A DNA stretch of 64,000 nt from assembly GCF_018785315.1 (NCBI RefSeq), contig NZ_WQPN01000022.1, forward strand, positions 1-64,000, in the 5' to 3' direction. A program made the position numbers and the translations under genes. Position 1 is the first letter of the stretch, and the number at the start of each line of letters is the position of its first letter. The notes under the pieces are model-generated. The model made no database searches. It was not told where the DNA came from and saw nothing but the letters and a program-made list of their open reading frames with translations. Shown here one piece after another: positions 55,469 to 63,640 of the stretch. The stretch is from Clostridium sp. MCC353 (GTDB lineage Bacteria > Bacillota > Clostridia > Lachnospirales > Lachnospiraceae).

Positions 55469-56365
55469 ATGAAGCGCGCAAAGAAAGTGTTCAGCGGCGA
55501 GAACCTGTTTCAATTGATTAACATACTCCTGATGATACTCTTCATGATCATCATCATGGTTCCCATTCTGACTGTAATTATGACATCTTTTGTCAGCGAG
55601 GCGGAGATCGCGAGAAGGGGTTCCTTCATCATCATTCCGGAAGACTTTGATTTTACCGCCTATAAACTGTTATGGGAGAGTTCCAGCAATATTATCCGCG
55701 CTTATGGCAATACCATATTCCGTGTGGTTGTGGGAACTGGTTTAAATCTGTTTTTTACGATTACTCTGGCATATGCGTTGTCCAAACGGGACTTAAAGGG
55801 AAGAATGGTCCTGACCGGCCTCATTTTCTTCACCATGCTGTTTTCCGGCGGAATGATCCCCACTTTCATGCTTGTGAAAGCTGTGGGACTGATGGACAGC
55901 CGCTGGGCTATGGTGCTGCCGTGTCTGGTCAATACCTGGAATCTGTTCGTTATGAGGAATTTCTTCTATGGAATTCCCGACAGCCTGGAAGAGGCGGCGG
56001 TGCTGGACGGGGCTAACCAGATCCAGATACTTACCAAAGTGGTGCTGCCCCTGTCAAAAGCGTCAATTGCAACCATTGGTTTGTTCTATGCGGTTCATCA
56101 CTGGAATGCCTGGTTTGACGCAATGCTTTATATCAATAAAACATCGCTTCTTCCCATGCAGAACATTTTAAGAAATATCATCACATCGGCATCATCACTC
56201 AGCGATTTGAGCTCAGAAGCTTACAATGCTTTGGATGTGCTGCCGCCGACCCAGTCGCTGAGGGCGGCAGCCATTATTGTAACCACGCTGCCCATCGTTA
56301 TGGTCTATCCGTTTATACAGAAATATTTTGTGAAAGGCGTTATGGTTGGATCGGTAAAAGGTTAG
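55469..56365 (+). CDS. LplC/YtcP-type ABC transporter permease
   Basis: A 298-residue permease, one base after the LplB-type gene. It has six membrane segments, the EAA loop SLEEAAVLDGANQIQI and the usual ending FIQKYFVKGVMVGSVKG. No ATPase gene follows, so a shared ATPase is implied. Confidence 0.94.
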   Translation: MKRAKKVFSGENLFQLINILLMILFMIIIMVPILTVIMTSFVSEAEIARRGSFIIIPEDFDFTAYKLLWESSSNIIRAYGNTIFRVVVGTGLNLFFTITLAYALSKRDLKGRMVLTGLIFFTMLFSGGMIPTFMLVKAVGLMDSRWAMVLPCLVNTWNLFVMRNFFYGIPDSLEEAAVLDGANQIQILTKVVLPLSKASIATIGLFYAVHHWNAWFDAMLYINKTSLLPMQNILRNIITSASSLSDLSSEAYNALDVLPPTQSLRAAAIIVTTLPIVMVYPFIQKYFVKGVMVGSVKG

Positions 56366-56415
56366 AGAGTATCTTAAATATGATTTATTTCCAGAAACTG
56401 TGTGCTTAGGCGGGG

Positions 56416-57588
56416 TCACGAAAGCAATTTTTTATAGCTGTGATCCACACATAATGCGCCAAATGGGGCAGTCAGAAGTATGGAAATTACAGCTACAGTC
56501 AAAACTAAATGGCCGCAGGACAGGCCCATCGACAGGGGAATCCCTCCGATGGCGGCCTGGACTGTGGCTTTTGGCGTGTAGGCCATCATGCAGAAGAGCC
56601 GTTCTTTTGGAGTGAGTTTTGTCTTCAGCAGGCAGACGAACACGCCTGCCATGCGCATGATTAAGGCGCCTGCAACCAAAAGAACCGACAGGATTCCGGC
56701 CTTTGCGATGTAGGAGGTGTCTACCGTAGCGCCCACCAGTACAAACAGAAGAACTTCAGCGGCTACCCACAGTTTATTGTACTTGGAGGACAAGCGGACA
56801 GCCAGGGTTTCATATCTCTGTTTGATCATAATTCCCATGCTCATTATGGCCAGAAGGCCGGAAAATGGCAGAATGCCTTCCAGCCGTGTTTCGCATTCCA
56901 GCAGCAGGAAGGAGAGGCTGATGATGATCAGAATTTTGATGGAATCCCTCATATGGAATTTTTTGAAAAAGAGGATCAGCAAAAAGCCTATGAGAAATCC
57001 GGTAAAAATTCCGGTCAGTATGGAAAATGGAATCTGGATGAAACTCAGGGCATTTACCTGGCTCCCCTGGGCGAGGGCGGTAAATGCGGTGAACAACACG
57101 ATGACGAACACGTCGTCAACGGAAGCTCCGGCCAGAATCAACTGGGGAATACTGTGATTCTGCCCGTATCCCTCTTCCATAATGCGGATCATCCGGGGAA
57201 CGACCACGGCCGGGGAAACGGCGGCTATGACAGAACCGATGATGGCAGCTTCCAAAACCGTGATGCCGAAGATTCCGGGCGCCAGTAAAATTACCCCGGC
57301 AATTTCAAAACAGGCCGGAAGGAAACACATGAGAACCGCCGGACGGCCTACCTGCTTTAGGTCGCGCAGGTCTAAAGATAAGCCGGCCCGTGTTAAAATG
57401 ATCACCAAAGCGGCTTTCCTAAGGTCCGGTGAGATGGATAGCACGGTTGGCGACAGGGCATTCAGTACATAGGGCCCTAATAGAATTCCTGTGATCACCA
57501 TTCCCAAAAGGCTGGGCAGCTTAAAACGGGCAAAAATGGTGCCGAGGGCCAGACCCAGCAGAAAAATGAGTGCGAAGCTAGTTAACAT
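56416..57588 (-). CDS. Cation:proton antiporter (CPA1/NhaP-like), predicted fluoride-responsive
   Basis: An antiporter of about 390 residues with 11-12 membrane segments (GMVITGILLGPYVLNALS, AIIGSVIAAVSPAVVVPRM, GASVDDVFVIVLFTAF, SMGIMIKQRYETLAVRLSSK). The ATG at 57588 is preceded by AGGAGG; the open frame continues to 57753 only because it reads through the riboswitch leader. The fluoride riboswitch directly upstream suggests that it is made when fluoride enters the cell, either to export fluoride or to restore ion balance. Confidence 0.9.
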   Translation of the reverse strand: MLTSFALIFLLGLALGTIFARFKLPSLLGMVITGILLGPYVLNALSPTVLSISPDLRKAALVIILTRAGLSLDLRDLKQVGRPAVLMCFLPACFEIAGVILLAPGIFGITVLEAAIIGSVIAAVSPAVVVPRMIRIMEEGYGQNHSIPQLILAGASVDDVFVIVLFTAFTALAQGSQVNALSFIQIPFSILTGIFTGFLIGFLLILFFKKFHMRDSIKILIIISLSFLLLECETRLEGILPFSGLLAIMSMGIMIKQRYETLAVRLSSKYNKLWVAAEVLLFVLVGATVDTSYIAKAGILSVLLVAGALIMRMAGVFVCLLKTKLTPKERLFCMMAYTPKATVQAAIGGIPLSMGLSCGHLVLTVAVISILLTAPFGALCVDHSYKKLLS

Positions 57589-57630
57589 AAGTAATCCTCC
57601 TATAATATTTAATTGCTGTGAAACAAAAAA

Positions 57631-57720
57631 AGCCGACAATTTCTGCGTGGATTCGCAGAAGTCATCAGCTAAAAAGCGGTTTAAGTCGTTAAACTTGGGG
57701 AGAACCTCATTCCCGATAGG
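57631..57720 (-). promoter_or_regulatory. Fluoride (crcB-type) riboswitch with terminator platform
   Basis: Read on the minus strand, the leader starts GGGAATGAGGTTCTCCCC, continues through AAACCGCTTTTTAGCTGATG and ACTTCTGCG, and matches the crcB motif (GGNGATGRNGTTCNCC, AACCGC, GCTGATGRCTCCT). The 3' part of the aptamer (AGCTGATGACTTCTGCG) can instead pair with CGCAGAAATTGTCGGCT, which is followed by TTTTTTT, giving a terminator that competes with the ligand-bound fold. This is a by-eye consensus match, not a covariance-model hit. Confidence 0.85.
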
Positions 57721-57724
57721 TACG

Positions 57725-57753
57725 ATTATAGCCTGGGATGTTAAAAAAAGCAA
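57725..57753 (-). promoter_or_regulatory. Promoter of the fluoride riboswitch transcript
   Basis: On the minus strand TTGCTT (57748-57753), a 17-base spacer and a perfect TATAAT (57725-57730). The predicted transcription start falls just before the GGGAATGAGG of the aptamer. Confidence 0.75.
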
Positions 57754-57759
57754 GAAGTA

Positions 57760-57822
57760 TTTCAGATTTTTCGGTCAAGAAAGATGAGCTGTGGTAACAG
57801 TTCAGACAGGTCTGAACTGTTA
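57760..57822. repeat. Partial copy of repeat family A
   Basis: TAACAGTTCAGAC (57795-57807) and its exact complement (57810-57822) form a 13-bp stem with a 2-base loop. The sequence just before it (TTTTTCGGTCAAGAAAGATG, about 57766-57785) matches the right half of the full element at 17326-17478. The copy is rearranged. Confidence 0.6.
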
Positions 57823-58015
57823 TGAGCTGTGAACAGCAGCTGAGCTGTCAGACCGGTTATTTTTGATTATTTTGGTGCATTTTTTTGAAAAAAAGGAAAT
57901 ATTATACCGGCCTTTCCATGAAAATAAGTGGAAGCTTTCAGGGATTGATGGTATAATGGCGGAGAAGCACAGGAAATTGCTTACGGATGATAATGATCCG
58001 TGAAAGGAGTATAGA

Positions 58016-58792
58016 ATGTCAGAGAATAAACCGATAAAGAATCCGGGGCTGATTATGGCCATCCGGGTGATGAGAGAAGATCCAACTCAGGAGTCTCAGG
58101 CCAGAGTTGTAGATGAGATAATGAAGGCGCGTTTCCTTGCCCCTGTTGTATTGGAAGCCATGCCGTTTACCGTTGGCAGCGACCGTACATCGTTCAGAGA
58201 CAGGTGCAGAATGAAATTTTTGAGCATTCACGACGGAAAGGGAAACCGTTTTTTCCCGGCATTTACGGACGACAAAGAATTGGAGAAGTTCGAACTGGAA
58301 CGGGGGCAGCAGGTGTCTCATTTAACATTTGAAGATTATGCAAAGATCATCATGGACGACCGTTCCGCCGGCGGATTTGTGATTAATCCCTATAGCGACA
58401 ACCTGGTGTGCGACAGGGATATGGTGATGAGCTGGATCAGCCACAGGGCAGGACAGCATGTAAATGGACAGGAAGGAGCGGGACAGCGCATCCGTCTGGG
58501 CCGTCCCAAGAATACGCCGACGGAGCTGGTTCAGGCTGTTTCCGAATACCTGAAGGAACAGGAACTGGTGGAGGCGGCTTACCTTTCCATGATGCAGCCG
58601 GAAGGGGAAAAGAGCGGATACCTGATCGTAGTGGATATGGAAGGCGGCGAAGCGGACGCGGATGCTGTCTATGATGGGATTGCCCGTGCGGCCAAGGACC
58701 ATTTGAACGGGATGTATCTGAATGTGGAACCGGTCAGCTCAGGATTTGGACAGGCGGCCATTAAAGATCAGGAACCATTCTATAAAAGATAA
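58016..58792 (+). CDS. SseB-like protein
   Basis: A 258-residue soluble protein whose N-terminal half matches the SseB N-terminal domain (LAPVVLEAMP, FLSIHDGKGNRFFPAFTDDKE, HLTFEDYAKIIMDD, GFVINPYSDNLV) and whose C-terminal half resembles the second SseB domain. In E. coli, SseB overproduction raises serine sensitivity; the molecular role is unknown. It has an AAAGGAGT ribosome binding site, and a TATAAT lies at 57952-57957. Confidence 0.82.
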   Translation: MSENKPIKNPGLIMAIRVMREDPTQESQARVVDEIMKARFLAPVVLEAMPFTVGSDRTSFRDRCRMKFLSIHDGKGNRFFPAFTDDKELEKFELERGQQVSHLTFEDYAKIIMDDRSAGGFVINPYSDNLVCDRDMVMSWISHRAGQHVNGQEGAGQRIRLGRPKNTPTELVQAVSEYLKEQELVEAAYLSMMQPEGEKSGYLIVVDMEGGEADADAVYDGIARAAKDHLNGMYLNVEPVSSGFGQAAIKDQEPFYKR

Positions 58793-58830
58793 TCATTTTG
58801 AAGATAATCATTTAGAAGATAATCGTTTAG
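58786..58830 (+). repeat. Three tandem 15-base repeats after the SseB-like gene
   Basis: AAGATAATCATTTTG, AAGATAATCATTTAG and AAGATAATCGTTTAG follow each other without gaps. The first copy includes the TAA stop of the SseB-like gene, and each copy carries a TAA in that frame. Confidence 0.65.
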
Positions 58831-58851
58831 AGAGACAGAGAAAAAGAAGGA

Positions 58852-58888
58852 TCCAGCCCATTAAATTCGCCTGTGGCGAGGGGCTGGA
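58852..58888. terminator. Hairpin between convergent genes
   Basis: ATCCAGCCC (58852-58860) pairs exactly with GGGCTGGAT (58880-58888). It lies between the convergent SseB-like and lipoprotein genes and may end transcription from both sides. Confidence 0.5.
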
Positions 58889-58903
58889 TGCCTGGGGATT
58901 TGA

Positions 58904-59914
58904 CTATGGAGCGGTGGATTTCATTTCATCAATCCAGCTTTCCACATCATTGTCACGGATGTCGATGTATTGTTCTCTGTCATCTGCGTATACGAGGCGG
59001 ACATACATCGGCGGATTTTCCGGACCGGTACTGCCTGCCAGCAGATAGAAGTCGTCGTTTATCTCATAACTTAGGATATACAGACCGCTTCCTACGTCAG
59101 TGCCTTCATAGGGGGAAAGATCACTCAGGGACAGGCTGTCCCCTTTTTTGGAGAGCTCAATCACATTATCCAGGGTCAGTTTGGATTTCTCTTTTCTGAA
59201 TAGTATCCATTTCTCATTTATATTGATGACGGCGTAATCGTCATTCAGCACATAATTATTTCCCACACAGCCGAAATTGCTTTGTCCGTCTTCTGACGGC
59301 CTTTTTGTTCCCTCTACGGCAGACAGGATTTTGCCGGAGACGGCATCTGCAGCCCCCATGGGGCTTTCCTGGCCGGTATCAATATAGATGGAGCCGTCCA
59401 GCATCACCATGGGAGGTAAATCGTTTAATGTATCCGTGTCCGTGACGGATTGATCCAACAGTATGCCGGAATATGTGACTGTGGGCAATTCATTTTCTTC
59501 GGCTTTCACTTCTTCATAGTTTAGATTTTCCCATAGGTCTGCGGTATTAATTTTCTTGATTTTGTAAAGGCCGCTTTCTGTCCGGATCAGGTCTCCATCT
59601 CCGATTATATGAAATAGCTGGCATGTTTCATCAGATAAGTTCAGCTTAAAATAGAGGCCGATTCCTCCGGCCGGTATATCACGGTCTTCTGATTTGCTGA
59701 GAAGACTGATGCCGCTGAGTTTCCTGGCGATTTTTTGAATGTCGTCGGAGGAGGTCACTGCTTTTTTCACTGCCGCCGAGGGGACGCCGCCGGTGAATAC
59801 ATCGATGGACTGTATTTGGTCTTCCTCTATTGAAAATGCGGGGGACTGTTTTTGGCATCCGGAGAGGGTAAATAATAGACATAGGAGCAGAAGAATGGGG
59901 AGGCGTTTTGACAT
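58904..59914 (-). CDS. Predicted lipoprotein of unknown function
   Basis: A 336-residue protein with a lipoprotein signal (LLLLCLLFTLSGCQKQS). The mature part is acidic and shows no motif that I recognise; YFKLNLSDETCQLFHIIGDG and ENPPMYVRLVYADDREQYID suggest a beta-rich extracytoplasmic domain. The start has an AAAGGAATG ribosome binding site. The gene stands alone. Confidence 0.75.
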   Translation of the reverse strand: MSKRLPILLLLCLLFTLSGCQKQSPAFSIEEDQIQSIDVFTGGVPSAAVKKAVTSSDDIQKIARKLSGISLLSKSEDRDIPAGGIGLYFKLNLSDETCQLFHIIGDGDLIRTESGLYKIKKINTADLWENLNYEEVKAEENELPTVTYSGILLDQSVTDTDTLNDLPPMVMLDGSIYIDTGQESPMGAADAVSGKILSAVEGTKRPSEDGQSNFGCVGNNYVLNDDYAVININEKWILFRKEKSKLTLDNVIELSKKGDSLSLSDLSPYEGTDVGSGLYILSYEINDDFYLLAGSTGPENPPMYVRLVYADDREQYIDIRDNDVESWIDEMKSTAP

Positions 59915-59949
59915 AGGGGATCATTCCTTTCCAGTGAGTTGGTGTGATG

Positions 59950-60003
59950 GTTCAGGACAGCGGAAAGACCGGTGAAGAAGAGTGAGCTGTTCTGAACAGT
60001 AAT
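59950..60003. repeat. Degenerate copy of repeat family A
   Basis: TTCAGGACAG (59951-59960) pairs with CTGTTCTGAA (59988-59997) with one mismatch. Between them GCGGAAAGACCGGT and AAGAAGAGTGAGC resemble the ends of the full element at 17326-17478, with the central stems deleted. Confidence 0.55.
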
Positions 60004-60319
60004 ATTAATTATATTTATCATAGCATGGATTAAGAGTGAGATGTTTTAAGATTTTGTTGCTAATTGTTTACATTAGAAAGTGTTCTTGGAGAAATTAGTT
60101 TTTGGTTGTTCCGGAAATATGACTGCCACCTATTGAATGGGTGGCAGCAGGAATATAGATTATATTGTAATTTCAACCCGCAGACTTTAATATGAAAAGT
60201 CAGACATAATCAGTATATCATGAGAATGATATTTCTACAATATAATATATAAAGTGATTTGGTGGACATAGAACAGTGAGCGTGCTATACTTATTTTAAG
60301 TGAATTTGCGGAAATATAA
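60004..60319. other. Intergenic region before the CRISPR-Cas locus
   Basis: No gene is supported here. The only clear structure is a hairpin, CTGCCACC (60123-60130) with GGTGGCAG (60140-60147), without a T run. The region is AT-rich, but no CRISPR repeats are present. Confidence 0.5.
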
Positions 60320-60655
60320 AGAAAAAATGAGCATACATTAAAATGCGTCATCCATCTGGCATTTTATGCGGCGGCAGATGATTACAGCATGAAATTTGAA
60401 AGTCCGGCGGGGAAAGGATATGCCGATTGCATTATGATACCTAAAAAGCCAGGAATTCCAGGAATTGTTTTGGAATTAAAATACAATGGTACTGTGGATC
60501 AAGCGATTAACCAAATTATAGAAAAAGATTATATGAAAGCGTTTGATGAGCGTGTGAAAAAAATATATTTGGTTGCGATTAATTACGATAAGGGGACGAA
60601 AACACATCAGTGTCACATAGAGAGCGTAGATAAGGCAGGAAAAACAGAGCAATAA
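60320..60655 (+). pseudogene. C-terminal remnant of a PD-(D/E)XK AAA-like protein (DUF1703 type)
   Basis: The frame ending at 60655 can be read back past its first ATG (60389) to 60320, giving N-E-H-T-L-K-C-V-I-H-L-A-F-Y-A-A-A-D-D-Y before MKFESPAGKGYADC. That is the conserved C-terminal nuclease region of AAA-ATPase-like/DUF1703 proteins, including GKGYADCIMIP and the VLELKYN active-site strand. The ATPase domain (over 300 residues) is missing and a stop lies at 60317. A hairpin (60638-60648 with 60662-60672) overlaps the end. Confidence 0.7.
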
Positions 60656-60744
60656 CATTGTTCTGTTTTTCCATTAAAGCAGATTTATTTAGAAATAAGA
60701 AACGGAATAAAAGGAGTGTTTTACGAAAACGGAGGGGATAAATC

Positions 60745-62946
60745 ATGTATCTGGCCCATATCAGTGAGGACAGGAAACGGGAACAAAGCATACCGGATCA
60801 TTTAACCGGAACTGCCAATTTGGCGGCTGATTTTTCCGCCAAGTTTGGCTGCCGCGGCTGGGGTTATGGCTGCGGCATGATGCACGATATAGGAAAGTAT
60901 TCGGACAAATTCCAGAAGCGGCTTCTTAACAATGGTCCCAGAACAGATCACGCCTCAGCCGGAGCCCAGGAGTTATATAAAAAGAAAAATTACATAGGCG
61001 CTTACTGCATATCCGGGCATCATTCCGGGCTTTTGGACGGCGGAACTGCCGCAGACGCGGGAGGTGATGCTACTTTAAATGGCAGGATGCAGAAAGAACT
61101 GGAGGCTTACCAGACTTATAAAGAAGAAATAAAAATTCCTGAGTTTCCGGTAATACCTTTGAAACCGTTGGGAAAAGGCGGGTTCAGTCTGTCCTTTTTT
61201 ATCCGGATGTTGTTTTCCTGCCTGGTGGATGCGGATTATCTGGATACGGAAGCTTTTATGACTGAAGGCATGGTTATAGAAGATACATATGCAAAAGATG
61301 CAGATGCAAGAGGTACATTTACAAAAGGTACATACCCAAGAGGTACATTCGATACCGTAGATATATTATTTGACCGCCTGTTTCATCATGTGGAATCCTG
61401 GCTGCAAAATGATGATATTACCACAGTAAACGGCAGAAGAACCGCAATTTTAAAAGCATGCCTGGAACGGGGAAACGATGAACAGGGGCTTTATCAGCTC
61501 ACAGTTCCTACCGGAGGAGGTAAAACTCTTTCATCACTTGCATTTGCACTCCAACATGCAAAAACACATCATTTAGACCGTATCATTTATGTGATCCCGT
61601 ATACGTCGATAATCGAGCAGAACGCCCAGGTTTTTAAAGATATACTGGGGTGGGATAATGTATTGGAAGATCACTGCAACGTGACCTATGAGGAATCGGA
61701 GGAGTATAATAAGATCCAACTGGCAGCGGAGAATTGGGACTGCCCGGTTGTGGTAACTACCAATGTACAGTTTTTTGAATCGCTGTTTGCAAACAAAACT
61801 TCAAAATGCCGGAAACTGCACAACATAGCCAACAGCGTCATTATCTTTGATGAAGCCCAGATGCTGCCTGTTAATTATCTGAAACCATGCATACAGGCGG
61901 TCAGTGAGCTGGTTTACAGCTATCATAGTACGGCGGTTCTCTGTACAGCCACCCAGCCGTCGCTGAAGCCGTTTTTTCCGCAGCAGATAAAAATATCGGA
62001 AATATGTCCTGATGTGGAAGATCAGTATGAATTTTTCAGGCGGACGGTATTAAAGAATATAGGTGAACTGTCGGAGAATGGACTTGCAGAACAGTTAAGA
62101 GGACGGAAGCAGGTTCTCTGCATTTTAAACAGCAGAAAAAGGGTTCAGAAGGTATATGAGGTATTAAAAGAGGAGGAAGGGACCTTTCATCTCTCCACCT
62201 TTATGTATCCGCTTCATCGGAAAAGACTTCTTAAAATCATCAGAGAACGGTTAAAAGAGGGAAAAACCTGCAGATTGATTGCCACAAGCCTGGTGGAAGC
62301 GGGAGTGGATTTTGACTTTCCGGCCGTATACCGGGAACTGGCAGGCCTGGATTCAGTCATACAGGCGGCAGGCAGGTGCAACCGGGAAGGAAAACGGCCA
62401 TATGTGGAATGTGAAACTGTGATATTTACAATGGAAAAGGCAGAAGGGATTCACATGCCTCAGACGATGAAACTTCCTGTCACAGTTGCCGGACAAGTAT
62501 CGGAATTGTATGAAGATAATGCTTCATTGAAAGCAATTCAAACCTATTTTGACAGGCTGTACCACTTTAAAGGCGAGGGATTGGATGCGAAAGATATAGT
62601 GGGACAGATGGAAAATGGAAGCCGCTCTCTGAGCTTTCCATTTGCTTCGGCAGCGAAACAATTTAAGCTGATTGAACAGGATACGAAGACGATTTTGATT
62701 GCCAAGGAACCTGAAGCTGAGATGATCGTGGAAAGAATCAGAAGAGGGGAATATTCCCGCAAGCTGATGAGAGAAGCAGGACAGTACTGCGTCAACCTAT
62801 TTAAGAATGATTTTGACAAATTATACGGAGCAGGAAGACTGGACGCGATTAGTCTGGATTTTTATGTTTTGCGCAATGTGGAGCAGTATTCGGAAGAAAT
62901 GGGATTGGAAATTCAGGTTGATAGAGGGGAGGCGGTTATATTTTAA
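60745..62946 (+). CDS. cas3: Type I-C CRISPR-associated nuclease-helicase Cas3
   Basis: A 733-residue Cas3 with an N-terminal HD nuclease domain (His47-Asp48 in MMHDIGKYSDKF, then TDHASAGAQE and GHHSG) and an SF2 helicase: Walker A lysine Lys260 in PTGGGKTLSS, DEAQ box at Asp369-Gln372 (FDEAQMLP), and motif VI-like QAAGRCNREG. Cas3 unwinds and degrades target DNA marked by Cascade. It is followed by cas5c and cas8c, the type I-C order. The spacer array would lie beyond the window, after cas2. Confidence 0.95.
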   Translation: MYLAHISEDRKREQSIPDHLTGTANLAADFSAKFGCRGWGYGCGMMHDIGKYSDKFQKRLLNNGPRTDHASAGAQELYKKKNYIGAYCISGHHSGLLDGGTAADAGGDATLNGRMQKELEAYQTYKEEIKIPEFPVIPLKPLGKGGFSLSFFIRMLFSCLVDADYLDTEAFMTEGMVIEDTYAKDADARGTFTKGTYPRGTFDTVDILFDRLFHHVESWLQNDDITTVNGRRTAILKACLERGNDEQGLYQLTVPTGGGKTLSSLAFALQHAKTHHLDRIIYVIPYTSIIEQNAQVFKDILGWDNVLEDHCNVTYEESEEYNKIQLAAENWDCPVVVTTNVQFFESLFANKTSKCRKLHNIANSVIIFDEAQMLPVNYLKPCIQAVSELVYSYHSTAVLCTATQPSLKPFFPQQIKISEICPDVEDQYEFFRRTVLKNIGELSENGLAEQLRGRKQVLCILNSRKRVQKVYEVLKEEEGTFHLSTFMYPLHRKRLLKIIRERLKEGKTCRLIATSLVEAGVDFDFPAVYRELAGLDSVIQAAGRCNREGKRPYVECETVIFTMEKAEGIHMPQTMKLPVTVAGQVSELYEDNASLKAIQTYFDRLYHFKGEGLDAKDIVGQMENGSRSLSFPFASAAKQFKLIEQDTKTILIAKEPEAEMIVERIRRGEYSRKLMREAGQYCVNLFKNDFDKLYGAGRLDAISLDFYVLRNVEQYSEEMGLEIQVDRGEAVIF

Positions 62947-62980
62947 ATGATAATTTGAAAGACAGAAGAGGAGGAGATAT

Positions 62981-63640
62981 ATGAGCCAGGGAGTGAAAGT
63001 CCGCGTCTGGGGAGATTTAGCCCTTTTCGCCCGGCCGGAGATGAAAGTGGAAAGATGCAGTTATGATATGATAACGCCGTCCGCCGCCAGAGGGCTTTTG
63101 GAAGCGGTGTACTGGCATCCTGGTATGCGGTGGGTGATAGACAAGATTCATGTGAGAAAGCCGATTCAGTTTACCGGCATCCGGCGGAATGAAGTGAAGA
63201 GTAAGATTTTAGCAGGAAATGCTTTAAATGTGATGAATGGGGGAAATAGACCGCTTTACATCAGCAGCAAAGAAGATATCGTTCAGCGGGCCGCCATACT
63301 GCTAAGGGATGTGGAATACGTGATTGAAGCCCATTTTGAAATGACAAAACAGGCTGCTGAAGGTGATAATCCCGGTAAATTTAAAGATATCATCATGCGG
63401 AGGTTAAAAAGAGGAGAATGCTATCATATGCCGTATTTTGGCTGCAGGGAATTTCCGGCTAACTTTGAATTGTTTGATGAACCGGATATCAGCACGGCTT
63501 ATTCCCAGGAGGAGAAGGATTTAGGCTACATGCTGTATGATTTTGATTATTCTGTTCCTGATGATATCCAGCCCATGTTTTTCCGGGCCGTATTGAAGAA
63601 TGGGGTTTTAGATGTGAGGGACTGCGAGGTGATACGATGA
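62981..63640 (+). CDS. cas5c: Type I-C CRISPR-associated protein Cas5c (Cas5d)
   Basis: A 219-residue RAMP protein that, in type I-C systems, both processes pre-crRNA and stays in Cascade, replacing Cas6. Family features are VRVWGDLALFARPEMKVERC, TPSAARGLLEAVYWHPGMRW and the GCREFPANF segment near the end. It starts after AGGAGGAGA and overlaps cas8c by four bases (ATGA). Confidence 0.94.
   Translation: MSQGVKVRVWGDLALFARPEMKVERCSYDMITPSAARGLLEAVYWHPGMRWVIDKIHVRKPIQFTGIRRNEVKSKILAGNALNVMNGGNRPLYISSKEDIVQRAAILLRDVEYVIEAHFEMTKQAAEGDNPGKFKDIIMRRLKRGECYHMPYFGCREFPANFELFDEPDISTAYSQEEKDLGYMLYDFDYSVPDDIQPMFFRAVLKNGVLDVRDCEVIR

Noticed and set aside
57589-57753. N-terminal extension of the antiporter
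   Set aside because: The extra 55 codons translate the fluoride riboswitch and its terminator; the AGGAGG before 57588 marks the real start.
60004-60320. Possible CRISPR array or leader upstream of cas3
   Set aside because: No repeated unit of CRISPR length with regular spacing is present; in type I-C loci the array usually follows cas2.
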